The position numbers and the translations under genes are program-made. From the NCBI RefSeq assembly GCF_963678635.1, contig NC_087064.1:50513346-50577345 (forward strand): 64,000 nucleotides of DNA, in the 5' to 3' direction. Within the stretch, counting starts at the first letter, position 1. Every line of letters begins with the position of its first letter. Origin of the DNA: Symsagittifera roscoffensis (taxonomy: Eukaryota > Xenacoelomorpha > Acoela > Convolutidae). Below the pieces are notes generated by a model. That model saw nothing but the letters and a program-made list of their open reading frames with translations, was not told the origin of the DNA and did not search any database. Of this stretch, positions 21,501 through 33,112 are shown piece by piece.

Positions 21501-24500
21501 TGACTATCTCTTTGCTAACAGAGTAAACTTAATTTTAGCACGAATCAAGAAAAAAAGAACCTGAGCAAGGCTAAATGAGGTGATAAAAACGAAACCTGAA
21601 GCCAAAGAGACTATCAAAGAGAACAACTGCGGCACCAAGCAGGCCATCAGAGAGCCAGCGAGACAAATCAGCCACGACTCAAGCTGCGCGAGCGCTCCAT
21701 AAAACAGTAGAAAATTAGGATTACATCAAAAGAAACAACACAAATGAAAAAAAAAAACATTATGCATAAGTTAATGCACAGTATGTGCTAAACAAAATCA
21801 CCCCCACGCCATGAATGAGTGACCTTAATCTTAGCACCAAGCCACGCAAAAAAAATCCCTTGCGCTGAGCGAGCAACGCAAAAAAACAACCTAGGCAGGT
21901 ATAAGGGAGGGGACAACTAAACACGCCCCAAGCAGATGAGGCGTTTCACAGATACAGCTACAGCAATATGCACACTAAACAAAATACCAGAAGCACACCA
22001 GTCACAAATCCAGTGGTAAAAAAAAACAGTACAAAACGGGAACACATCAAAAAAACGAAACAATGTTAGACACAGTGTACGAGTAAAGAAATACTATATC
22101 TCTTCCTCTGATGAACAGAAACTCAGGCTTGCAACGAATTAGCAAATTTAAGTCAAGCACCAAGCAAAGTGAAGAAAATTTGGGCTGAGCAAGTCACGCA
22201 AAAAAAAACTTAAGCAAGCCTAATTGGAGGAGATAAAAAACGAACCTTAAGAAGAATAATTGACACATATAAAGAGCTGCGGAAACAAGCACGCCAATCA
22301 GAGAGCCAGCAGCACACCAGCGACAACTTCAGGTGCGTTAGTGGTCCTTAAAAGCAGTACATAATCACATGACACCAAAAGGGCTAAGACAACTCAGGGC
22401 ATACTGTGTGCGAGTAAAAGAAAACGCTATATCCTGCAGAACTAAATCCTGCAGAACTAAATCCCACGCTTGCAAAAATCGAGTTAGCTAACCACAAGCA
22501 ACATGCTGAGAAAAAATAACAGCGGGCTGAGGCAGCAAGGCAATTAGAAACTCCGCAAGCTTAAGGGGAGGGTTTGAGAAACAACGCTGCAACGGAAGAA
22601 ACAACCCACGAGAAAAAAACAACGGCACCAAGAACGCCACCCAAGATCCAGCAACACACCAGCGACTACTCAAGCTGTACCAGTGGTCTCTAAATTTAAA
22701 ACAAACTTTAGAAAGCATGAAAAGAAACAGCACAATTCACTCCAAACACACTGACCGCGCATTAGCACAGAATATCAAAACTTCTACTAAAGAAAGATTC
22801 GTGCGATCAACAATTAAAGAAACTTAATCTTAGCACCTAGGAAAGCAAAAAAGCCTTGGGCTGAGGAAGCAAACTAAAAAACCTAAGCAAGCCCGAGGGA
22901 AGGGGACGAAAAAGAAACCTGATAAAGAAGAGTTGATCTACACCAAAAGCTGTGATAACAGTCGAGCCACTCATAGAATGGAAGACGTCCACAGGCTGAG
23001 GAGACAACGCAAACAGAACCTAATCAAGCCTAAAGGAAAGAGATAAAAAAAAACCTGAAGAAGAAGAGTTGATCCAGGAGGAAAACTACAGCACTGAGCG
23101 CGCCACGCAGTGAGCTAGCGGCATACCAGCGACGACTCAAGCTGCGCCAGTGGACCTTGAAACCAAAATAAAACTAGAAATTTACAAGAGATTATCCATA
23201 TGATCAGCTGCAGCACAGTATGACTATCTCTTTGCTAAGCAAAGCCTCATGCAAACAGCAACGAGCAACTTGAACTTTAGCACGAAGCAAAGCAAAACAA
23301 GAACCTGAGCAAGACTAAATGAGGCAATAAAAATTAAACCAGAAGCCAAAAAGACTATCCATGAGAACAACTTCGGCATCAAGCACGTTATCAAAGAGCC
23401 AGAAAGACCAATCAGTCACACTTAAGCTGCGCCAGTGCACCATAAAACAGTACAAAATTTGGAAAAGACCAAATTAAACAACACAAATCAAGACACATTG
23501 AGCACAAGTTAATGCACAGTTAAAACAAAACCTCCCCGCGCCATGAATGAGTGACCTTAATTTTAGCACCAAGCAAAGCAAAGAGCCTCTTGCGATGAGC
23601 AAGCAACGCAAAATATAACCTAAGCAGGCCTTAGGGATGGGACAAAAACAAACAAACCTCAAGCAGATGAAGCGTTGCACAAGTGCAGCTGCAGCAACAT
23701 GCAAACCACTCAAAGTGCCAGCAGCCCACCAGTCACAAATCCAGTGGTATAAAAAGCAATAAAAGACCAGAGCACATCAAAAAAAATACAACTTCAGACA
23801 CAGTTTGCGAGTAAAGAAATACAATGTGCCTTCCTCTGATGAACAGAAACTCAGGCTTGCAACGAAATAGCAAAATTAAGCCACTCACCAAGCAAAGTGA
23901 ACAAAACTCGGGCTGAGCAAGCCACGCAAAAAAAACCTAAGCAAGCCTAGCTGGAGGAGATAAAAAAAACGAGCCTTAAGAAGAAGAAATGCAGAACTGT
24001 TTCTCACGCTTGAAACGAACGAGCTTGCTAACACCAAGCAACAAGCCCAGAAAAATCACTGGCTGAGAAAGTAACGCAATGAGAACATCCGCAAGCTCTA
24101 GGGTAGGAGATGAGAAACAAAACTTCAACAGAAAAAACAAACCACGAGAAAAACTACGTAATCAAGAACGCCACCCAGGAGCTAGCACCTCACCAGCAAC
24201 TACTCAAGCAGTGTCAGTGGTCCTTAAAACTAAAACGAAAAATTGAAAAACAAAAAAAGAAACAGCACAACTCAAACTCACCGTGCGCGCATTGGCCAAA
24301 TATGTCAAAACCTCAAAAATTGGAGAAAGATTTATGCAAGCAACGATCAAAGAAGCGAATCTTGGCACCAATGTAATAAGAACGCCTTGGGCTGAGTAAG
24401 CAATCTAAAAAACCTAAGCAACCCCAGTGAAGAGGACGAAAACAAACATGATGAAGAACAGTTGATCTACGCAAAAAGCTGTGATAACAATCAAGCCACT

Positions 24501-25500
24501 CATAGAGCAAGCACGATCCAAGCTGCATCAGTGGTCCTTAAAAGCAGTATAAAATCAGAACAATTCAAAAGAAACAACTCAAGACACACTGGTCAAGCAA
24601 AAAAAATATGGCAACCCCCCATGTTAAATCAAATCTCACGCGTGCAACGAACGAGAAAACTTCACCAAAAAATTAACTGAATCAAAAACAACCTCGGGTT
24701 GAGAAGACAACGCAAACAGAACATAAGCAAGCTTGAAGATAAAAAACAAACCCGAAGAAAAAGACTTGATCCACGAGAAAAGCTACGGCACCGTGTGCCA
24801 CTCAGTGTGCTAGCGATATACCAGCGACGACTCAAGCTGTGCTAGTGGTCCTTAAAAGCAAAACCAAAACTAGAAAACGTCAAAAGAAACAATACAAATC
24901 AAGACGCACTGTGCGCTCACAAATGCACATTATATCTACCCCTCTGCTAAACCAATACTCAAGCGGGCAACGCACAAGCAAGCTTATTTTCAGCAGTACT
25001 CAAAGCAAAAAGACTTGGGTTGAGCAAACCGCGCAAAAAAGAAGCTAATCAAGCCTATGGTGAGAAAAGAACAGCACACCTAGAGGGGAAGAGACGATCC
25101 ATGACAACTGCTGCATCACCAAGCACGCCAAAAAATGAGCCATCAGCTAGCGAACAACAGTTTTAGCTGCGACTGGGGTTTTAAAGGCATTTTTAAAAAA
25201 AAACAAAACGGAAAAAACATCAGAAACCAAGATACACTAAGGGCGAGCAAATGCACAGTATGTCCATCCATCTGCTAAAAAAGCCTCTCGCTTGCAACGA
25301 ACGAGCAATCTTATTCAGACCAACAAGCAAAGCAAAACCAATTGAGCTGAGCAAGTAACGCAAAAACTAGTCTCAGGACGCCTAACGGGAAGTGATAATT
25401 ATCAAACCTGATGCCGAAGAGACTACTTCCAAGGAGAGTTGTGGCAACATCCACGCTCCTTATAACCAGCAGCATACCAACGGAGAACATCGCTAGCAAA
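18500..25500 (+). repeat. Satellite A: ~7 kb of degenerate ~310-335 bp tandem monomers
   Basis: A recurring block (CAGCACACCAGCGACGACTC, AAGCTGCGCCAGTGGTCC, then TTAAAAGCAGTACAAAA) appears near 18770, 19480, 19785, 20090, 20400, 20735, 21045, 21200, 21665, 22000, 22315, 22655, 23130, 23415, 23725, 24195, 24505, 24815 and 25150. Spacing is mostly 305-340 bp. The rest of each monomer repeats too (CACCAAGCAAAGCAAAA, GGGCTGAGCAAGCAACGC, GAAGCAGAAGAGATGATCC). Monomers are strongly diverged. Blocks at 21570-22270 and 23312-23990 match each other better, suggesting a higher-order unit of about 1.73 kb. No gene. Confidence 0.85.
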
Positions 25501-25606
25501 AAAAAATATAATTTTACTACACTTTCTCAGTCTACTCTCGCATTGGAATCATGTCTTTAAAGCTTAGTTGTAGTTCACAGATAGTTGCAAGCGACCAAAA
25601 GCTCAA

Positions 25607-25735
25607 GAAACAAAATGACATATCTTGATATTAGAATTATTTGCCAATTGACAATTAGAAACAAAATGACATATCTTGATATTAGAATTACTTGCCAATT
25701 AGAATTACTTGCTCAAGAATTACTTGCCAATTGCT
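25607..25735 (+). repeat. 51-bp tandem duplication plus partial third unit
   Basis: GAAACAAAATGACATATC followed by TTGATATTAGAATTA(T/C)TTGCC begins at 25607 and again at 25658. The GAATTACTTGCCAATT part recurs twice more. Confidence 0.9.
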
Positions 25736-26243
25736 CTTCTTGACCAAACATCCGATCGAGTTTTTTAATCATCTTGGTGGCTGGATCCATCCAGTTACCA
25801 GTTTCACAACTCCACACGAAATCATGATACAAATAATGGAGACTCGCCTTGATACGCATTTTTTTCTTCCCAGATTTTTGTTTTCAAATTGGATTGAATT
25901 TTTGGAAAATTCAATATTATTTGAACTCAAAAAACTACCTATTGGAACCCAAAAAGCACTCTCAAATGAAATGGCAGACAAAAAAACAAGAAGTCCATTT
26001 TCTTAACTTGATCTGCTAGAGAGTAGAGAATGAAGAATAATATTCTGATATTTTTCCTACCTCAAAAAACGCACCTGACTGCAAATAGCTTTCTTCTAGT
26101 GTTTCAGAAATTTTTCTCTCAGCATTACAGAGACGGAGAACATTTGTAAAATGAATCAATTTTTTCAGAAAACTTCAATTTTTTCTGAATGAAACTGGAC
26201 AAAAAAAAATCTAAGATACTGAAAAATTTTTCTTGCTATATAT

Positions 26244-26604
26244 CAGGGGCGGATCTAGGATTTTCTCGAGGGGGGCGGATTTTCAAAAAATTTTCCAAAA
26301 TTTTGACGACCTTGTTTTTTTTAGGTAACCAAATTGATTTTTCGAGCTCTCCCAAAGCACTGTTTTGTCCCTATCTTGGCTAAATCTTCTGCGCCGCAGG
26401 CAAATTTTTAAAAAACCAGTGAAAAAAAAACCGTTTTTTTTACTGAAAAAACAGTCAAAAAAACAGTTTTTTTTTTCTAAAGGCGCCGAGGGCGCCTTTA
26501 GAAAAATTTTAGGGCCGGTCGGCCAAAAATGGTTTTCTGAAAAAGTATCAAGGGGGGACCCTTTGGGTCGGCAGGGGGTCGAATCCCTGAGGGGGAGGGC
26601 GTCC
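26244..26604 (+). mobile_element. CAGGGGCGGATC MITE, right end truncated, with internal 12-bp hairpin
   Basis: It starts CAGGGGCGGATCTAGGATTTTCTCGAGG and follows 4564-4982 closely, including GAGCTCTCCCAAAGCACTG and GTCGAATCCCTGAGG. The terminal CCGCCCC end is missing. Near 26478-26504 it carries a perfect stem, TCTAAAGGCGCC / GGCGCCTTTAGA, with a 3-nt loop. Confidence 0.85.
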
Positions 26605-28559
26605 GCAGTTTTGTAGGAAGATCTACAACAAATACTACTCACTTTCAAAAGAAAATTTTAAAGTTTTTGAAGTTACTCATAAGCCAAACAATAACGGATG
26701 TAAAAAAAGTATGACAATAAAGTATAACAAAAATTGTAAATAGTATACCTTCACTAGTCGACAAAACTCACTACGACTTTGACACTAGCATAACTTACTT
26801 TTCGCATTCGTCAACTTCCTCTTTTTTTCAACAAACCTTTCGTGTAAATCAGGTTCTAAAACATCCCAAAGCACATTTTATTTTACGAAGTTTGCTCAGC
26901 CGTTAAAAGCTCAGTAAAGTACGAAAGGAATCCGACAATTGTTACAGCCGTAAGGCATTCGTTACAGCCGTAAGAACTATACTATTGGTACATACTTAAA
27001 ATACCTGGCTTCGCCATTAAATCGCTCAAAAATAAAAACGAGTTGAACTTTTTTTAAAGAAAAATTAGTTTTCTCGTTGGTCAGCAACACTGCTAACCTT
27101 TTTTCAAATATTTTTCCAATTTTTTATGAACATTAAGCCAATGAGGTTCTCTTGAAACAACCCAAAAGCCAACAAGAAGTTTTTTTGGAACTTTGGAAAT
27201 TGGAGGGAGTTTCACTTAATCGCACAAAAAAAGTTCTATGCAGTGCGCTGGTTCTAACAAAGTTTGCCTCATCTGCTGAAAAGACTAAATCTAATGACAA
27301 ATCATTGAGAATTTCATTCAGGGACAAGGTTTCCAAACAAAAATCTTGTTTTTTTTTCTCTAGGATATTAAAGTTATACGTCAGAATATATCTGTAGTTT
27401 CTCTGAAATATGTCTTTTAAAACTCAATGAGTTGTAATGAAAAAAACGCCACTGAGAAAACTGATAGATTGATAAGAAGATCTGACAACAATTGACATTG
27501 ATGGCAGAAAATTTGGAATGGGAAGAAACACTGAGAGTTATCTGACTAAATCGGCAACATGCAAAAACCATTATCGCGAAAGTTAAAAACAATTGAGTAG
27601 CAGGGAGTTTTGCCTTCCGAGCCCTGATTGATGGAAATAGGGGCTTTGCATCAGCTGGAAAATTCTCTTTTTCTGGTTGAAAAAAGTGAACGTGGGTTCA
27701 TTGCAACTATATCAAAATTATCAGTCTCAAATCTAGGCACTGACTGAATCATCCATCTCTTCCGACCAATGCAAGATCAGTTATCTGTAGCCGGAGACAT
27801 TGAGGGAAACCGAACGAATGGTTTGCTCAAGCCTAACATGTTAATACTTAATGGACTCGTTATCATTGAATCACCAGATTCCATTTTGGTAGGTGGCGGA
27901 TCGTTATTTTCTGTATTATCAAAACTATACTTTCATATTTTAACGGATGGGTTGTTATTTTTTTGTTTTGCTTTTATTTCATCGCATACTTATCAGGCGA
28001 AAGCTCATTGCATCTTTCTTGACTAGCCGCAGTTTGTTTTGCAATTTGATTGAACCTTCAGATAACTGCTTGGGTACTTCAGGGGCGTCGCTTATCTCTG
28101 CATCTGGAATAAAAAAAATTTGGCTCAATTCTTTTTGTTTGTCCGACAGCAGCTTACAAGTTCGCCAAAAAATTAGGTAATTTTTTCACGGTAATCACAT
28201 CAATAGGTGCGCAACGCTACTAATTATTGCCTTGACTGGAGAAATTCTTCGACAAATTGGCTCTCAATGTGAATTAACAAAGAGTGAGAATCAAGCATTA
28301 GGTAGTGTTTTGTTGCATCTAAGGTTTCAGGTTTAGCTGAAATAATTGTCACTATGTCTTTTTCGGAAATTGCCCAGAAAATCCTTTTGGTTATCAGACT
28401 TAATCTTAGACTTGAGTGAAGTATCATTGATATAGGTCAACCAAAGTCCAACAAAATCAATGTGTTTGATTTCTAAAAATTTTCTAGCGATAAATGCAGC
28501 TCATCCAAACCTTAACCTGCTCTACCGATTGGCTGAAACAATGCTTTGAGTTCAACCAA

Positions 28560-30560
28560 AATGCAGATAGAGCAATTCTATCGTTTTATTCTACTCATGA
28601 CTGAGCAAAATGGCTTACGCAGTGAGTCAGTGTTTCCCCAATCAAAACTTTTGTACATTTAAAACATGAAAATAGATTCCACGAAAGTAAAACAAAACTG
28701 TCCCAGGCAAATAAAAACACAGCTGTTATACAGCCAAACATTCCGATTGTAAAAGTATGTTAAAAATAGTTTTCCATTTTGAATACTGGTGCATGGACCG
28801 GATACAATGAAGATCTTCTACGCCAAAAACAACTGTGTCACAAGCATAAAAAGCAATTTACTAAGAGTAATGGGTAACAAATGATTTTATTAAGAGCATC
28901 GTATTGAAATATACCAAAGAAGATCTTCTCTGCCGATATTATCTGAGCCGCAGGATTAGAATGAAACTTTAAAGATCACATGGAAAAATAATTCAAACCA
29001 ATGAAATTTAAAGTAATGGGCAACACAGATGGACAATTCCCATGCCTAAATGCATTGTGTCTCAGGTGAAAACATCCGATTCGATAGGAATGGAATAAGC
29101 GAAAACTCGTCTTGAAGCCTAATTTTTTAAGGGGATACCGATAAAGTTAAAAATAATTGTTTCATAGTAATTTAAAGCATCATCGTGAGAGGTAAAAGGT
29201 TTATTTTAATTTATCAAGAGCTATACTGGGCACTACCAATGAAGGGCTTCTATGCCGACCACATTGACCAAAAGGAACTTCAAAAATCCTGGAGAAAATT
29301 GCTTCATAATTTGAAGACCAGGCTGCTGGCGAACTGCAATAAACGTTTCATATACCTAATAGAGCAGAGTCGCACTTGTAAAAATCCAATTCGAAAACCA
29401 CTTGAAACATGTGAATTCAACTTAAAGGAAATTTCATTGAGCTGATACCGATGAATGTAACCTTTACCAAGATGAATTGAGTCGTAGGCTTTGAAAAAAA
29501 AAATCACCTAGAGAGTCATGGTTCAGAAGAAAATTTCAGATTATCAAAAACGGCATTGGACGAAAGCAACGAAAAACTTCTACGGCGATATGAACTGTGT
29601 CACCGGCATTCAAAAACTTTCAAAAATATGGAAAAAATATTCAATCTCAACCAATGGGCGGTCTGTTGAGCATCATCGATGAACCTTTCCAATGTGAAAC
29701 TGACTTGTGTCACAGGTGAAAACATCTGATTCAGAACCGCTGGTAAAATACTACGTTTCAACTTGAAGACTGTGTTATTGAGTGGATGACCATGAAAACA
29801 TTTACGTCACATAAACTGTTCGACAGGAATAAAATCATCAGATTCGGAATCATAAGTACAAAGCAGATTTCATTTTATCAAGTGAGCGGTATTCGCCATG
29901 CTGATGGAGATTTTGTATACAGATATAAACTGTGTCAAAGGAATAGAAAGAAATTTCAAAAACCAAGAAGTAAAAAAATGCTAGCCAATGAACCTCGGGG
30001 TAAAGAGCAAGACCGATGAAGACTTGCCATGTCAAAATGAGTTCTGTCACAGGCAAAAATAATTGATTCAATAACTCTGGTGAAAAAGCAAGATTTCATC
30101 TTGACGCTTGATACAATGGGTTCCAGTAAAATTGCTCTACGCTAAAATAAACTGTGTCACATGCATAGCAAACATGATCTTGAATTCATATGTAATAACA
30201 TGATGTCATTTAATCAAGAATTTGGTAGTGGAAGAAACCGATAAAGATCTTCTATGCCGATGTGAATTGTCTAACGGGCATAAAAAAACTTCAAAACTCA
30301 GGAAATAAAACAACTTCAAGTTATAAAAACTTTTGGGCGAAATCGATGAACATTTCATATAACTATAAGAGCAAAATCAAAACAAAAAACGTCCAGTTAA
30401 AAAAAGTGAAAATTCAGGCTTCAATTTAAGACTGGTATAAATTGGGGACAATGACGGATCTTGATGTCACAGGCATATACAAAACTTCAAATAACTTGAA
30501 GAAAACACAACAAAAACTTTTCCAACAAATGAGAACATGGCTACTGGGAAAAACCGATGA
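28560..30560 (+). repeat. Satellite B: degenerate ~335-340 bp tandem repeat
   Basis: AACTGTGTCACAGGCATAAA-like and TTCTGTCACAGG(T/C)GAAAA-like phrases recur near 28828, 29048, 29590, 29700, 29930, 30035, 30150, 30260 and 30460. The sets 29590/29930 and 29700/30035 are 335-340 bp apart. CGATGAAGATCTTCTATGCC also recurs. Heavily diverged, non-coding. Confidence 0.7.
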
Positions 30561-30779
30561 TCATTTAAGTTTTTTGTGAGTGGCTCCACATTCTCGATTT
30601 AATTTTTGAATGTGCTCGGGATATGTTTAAAATTTGTGCTTGATCCAAAGCTTTGTCTCGGCCATTCTTTTTTGGTCGAGCACTGATATGATTAACAAAA
30701 ATTAGTCGAGTATCAATCGTTTTTTTTTTAGAATTTCTATGGCAATTCATGCAAATGGCGTTGAAAAATTCATTTTCAG

Positions 30780-30985
30780 AAACTTTGTTTCTAGTTTCAG
30801 CTCTGAGATAAATTTGTTAGGTATGATAATTGACGGCTAATTGATATTTTGGTATATGAATGTTTGGTTTGGTTGTTTTCTAGCTTTTCGTTTTTGTGGT
30901 GACGACATTGTTTCTTCTTTAAAAATTTTACTCTTTTTTACTTAGGGACCATGTGTAGGCCTTCTTGTGGCGCTCCTGTATCTGA
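30780..30985 (+). repeat. Diverged tandem block, copy 1
   Basis: It shares TTTCTAGTTTCAG, TTTTCGT, GGACCATGTGTAGGC and CTCCTGTATCTGATC landmarks with 31288-31466, about 490-500 bp downstream. Confidence 0.7.
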
Positions 30986-31287
30986 TCTAAAAAACTGCAC
31001 ATTAAAAATACATAAATACTGGGTCATTTAGCAGTTTTCATCTAAGTTTACTCTTTTGCCTTATGTTGCGTCTGGCTATTGATTTATGTTGCGTCTAGAC
31101 CACCCTGTTATTTAGAACTTGGGCCTTCGCTTTTCTCAGTCTTTCTCTAACGAAGGCAAACTGAAGATCGAACACTGTTTAAACGCTCTCTCAATGCAAT
31201 CATGACGAAGAAACTACACCGGTACTACATCTGAACAGATCTTTGATCAACAGAATACCCAAGTTTGAGCGACTTGCTTCTGATTAA

Positions 31288-31466
31288 GTTTTGTTTTCTA
31301 GTTTCAGTTTAAAAGGTAAATTAACTTGTTGATTTAATTTCGATTTGAATAGTTTCTAGCCTGCCATTTTCGTGGTAAGGTCTCTGTTGTTGCCCCAAAA
31401 AGTTTGCTGATATCTCACTTTAGGACCATGTGTAGGCTTTCTCGTGGCAGCCCTGTATATGATCAG
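31288..31466 (+). repeat. Diverged tandem block, copy 2
   Basis: Second copy of 30780-30985, ending GGACCATGTGTAGGCTTTCT then CCCTGTATATGATC. Confidence 0.7.
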
Positions 31467-31498
31467 CAATTATGCTGGTAAAGCTAACCCCACGGCGA

Positions 31499-31612
31499 TC
31501 CATGTTGCGACTAATATTTTGCCGGGCACATGATGCGACTTTGCTCGACCCATGTTGCGACTTTGCTGACCCTTCTTCTGACTTTGCGCGACCCATGCTG
31601 CAATTTTCCCAA
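31499..31612 (+). repeat. ~22-bp minisatellite
   Basis: About five imperfect units of CCATGTTGCGACTTTGCTCGA occur in a row. Confidence 0.85.
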
Positions 31613-32433
31613 GCAAATACATCAAGGCGCCCCCTGTCCCTAAATCCCCCCCCCCCCCCAACATCAACCCTCGTTAATCCTCTGTTAAAATTATTCTAAA
31701 TTTTAATCTTAAATCTAAATAAACTGAATCTAATATTGTCCGCTGAATTAAGCGCATCTCAAATTACAGTGTCCAAAATTTACAAGTCAAAACAATCGTC
31801 CACGAATAATAGATTGATGGCTATAGAATTTATTTTTGTTTAATGTAATACCACTCCCAATAAAAATTTCAATTCCAATAAATATGCTCACTTGAATAAA
31901 AAACTAATCCGCTGATTAAAAACAATGTACTGATCTGCTTTTCCAAACATGTAAGACACGCGCTTTGAATTTGGTCTAGATTGGTTATATTAAATTTGGA
32001 CCATTCTTCAGCACTTTCGTTTAGTCATAAACAAAAACGACGCTTTTTTATAACCACTGATTAGACACAAATAATCAACTGAAACTTCACTAAAGCCTCA
32101 CAGTACAATAACCTGCGATTAGTTAGTTATCGTCGATGAACATCTTAAATAAGCACACGAGCAAATCAAGTTTTTCAATTTGACGCCGGCCATTATTTGA
32201 GCAACATTAAAATTCCAATAGAGAGGCAAACTTTTCGATGTTGAAGTAACACTCTTGAACAAAAAAAAACTTTTGAGATTGTGGTGAACTTCAAAATGAC
32301 CATTCATTCGATTAAAAAATCAAAATTACTGAATCTCTCCTAGCCACAAAGCTACAATTTTAATAGTTTTAACTTTCCAGTTCTGACAAGTGTCAAACAT
32401 TTTTAGATTTAAACCGAACGGCTCAATTCAAAA

Positions 32434-33112
32434 ATGTCGCATTTTAATTTTTTTAATTTAATTTCCTGTGCCTTAATTATTTTTATTTACTGTATTACCC
32501 AATCAAACGCATCATCAGCACAAATCATTGCCTACACAATTCAGGAAAATCTGCCGCCTCAGACATTGGATCCAAACGTTGGCGTTTCCAATAATCTAAA
32601 CGGAATTCAAATCTTAAGTCAGTTCACCCCTCATCCTAACTGCAAATCTTTGGGCGACTCTGTTAGAATTTATGCGAACTTTTCCCTCCAAACTTTAACC
32701 CAACTTGATAGGGAAGCTTGTTTCGAGTACGAGGCGGACGTTTTTGACTCTTTTGAAAGCCAAGTTTACACCATAGTAGTCAAAGTTGAAGATATAAATG
32801 ATCATGACCCATTCTTCTCAACCCCTGCATGCACAGTAAATGTCAGCGAGACATTGAAAGACACCATTAATTTGAATACAGATTGCGTTCCGCCCTTGAA
32901 CGCTTTCGACTTTGATGGCAGCAACTCGGGACTATTCGGAATTGACTCATACGAAATCTTATCGGATTCTGGAAGAGGAGTTTTCGAGCTTGAGAGTCCT
33001 GAGGAGCTTTCACTGTTGGCGCGTGAGCAACTAGATGTGGACGTAGAAGGAGCAATTGACACTATGACGATTGTGATTTCTGTGAGGGATTATGGGCAGC
33101 CACCAAAAACTG
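32434..33112 (+). CDS. Cadherin exon 1 (signal peptide, EC1, most of EC2)
   Basis: The ATG begins a hydrophobic leader (FNLISCALIIFIYCI). The EC1 linker DINDHDPFF and the EC2 body follow. Donor ACTG/GTAGGA, phase 1. EC1 has an unusual cysteine pair. Confidence 0.93.

Larger units (their letters stand above)
25501..28560. other. Gene-free stretch between satellites
   Basis: It contains a 51-bp tandem duplication (25607-25735) and a MITE (26244-26604). The rest is AT-rich single-copy-looking sequence with no recognised exon. A minus-strand open frame at 28427-28224 has no conserved motif. Confidence 0.5.
30561..32433. other. Upstream flank of the cadherin gene
   Basis: It contains two related blocks (30780-30985 and 31288-31466) and a ~22-bp minisatellite (31499-31612). 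A poly-C run lies at about 31647-31660. No clear TATA or CpG-rich promoter was recognised before 32434. Confidence 0.45.

Noticed and set aside
19577-25499. Numerous 60-100 codon frames on both strands in satellite A
   Set aside because: Different monomers open different frames, stops recur at varying sites, and no reading is conserved across monomers.
26283-26648. 121-codon minus-strand frame
   Set aside because: It lies almost entirely within the MITE at 26244-26604 and changes frame in other copies.
31470-31699. Coding frames over the 22-bp minisatellite
   Set aside because: The repeated peptide reflects the tandem DNA repeat; no start context or flanking coding signal.
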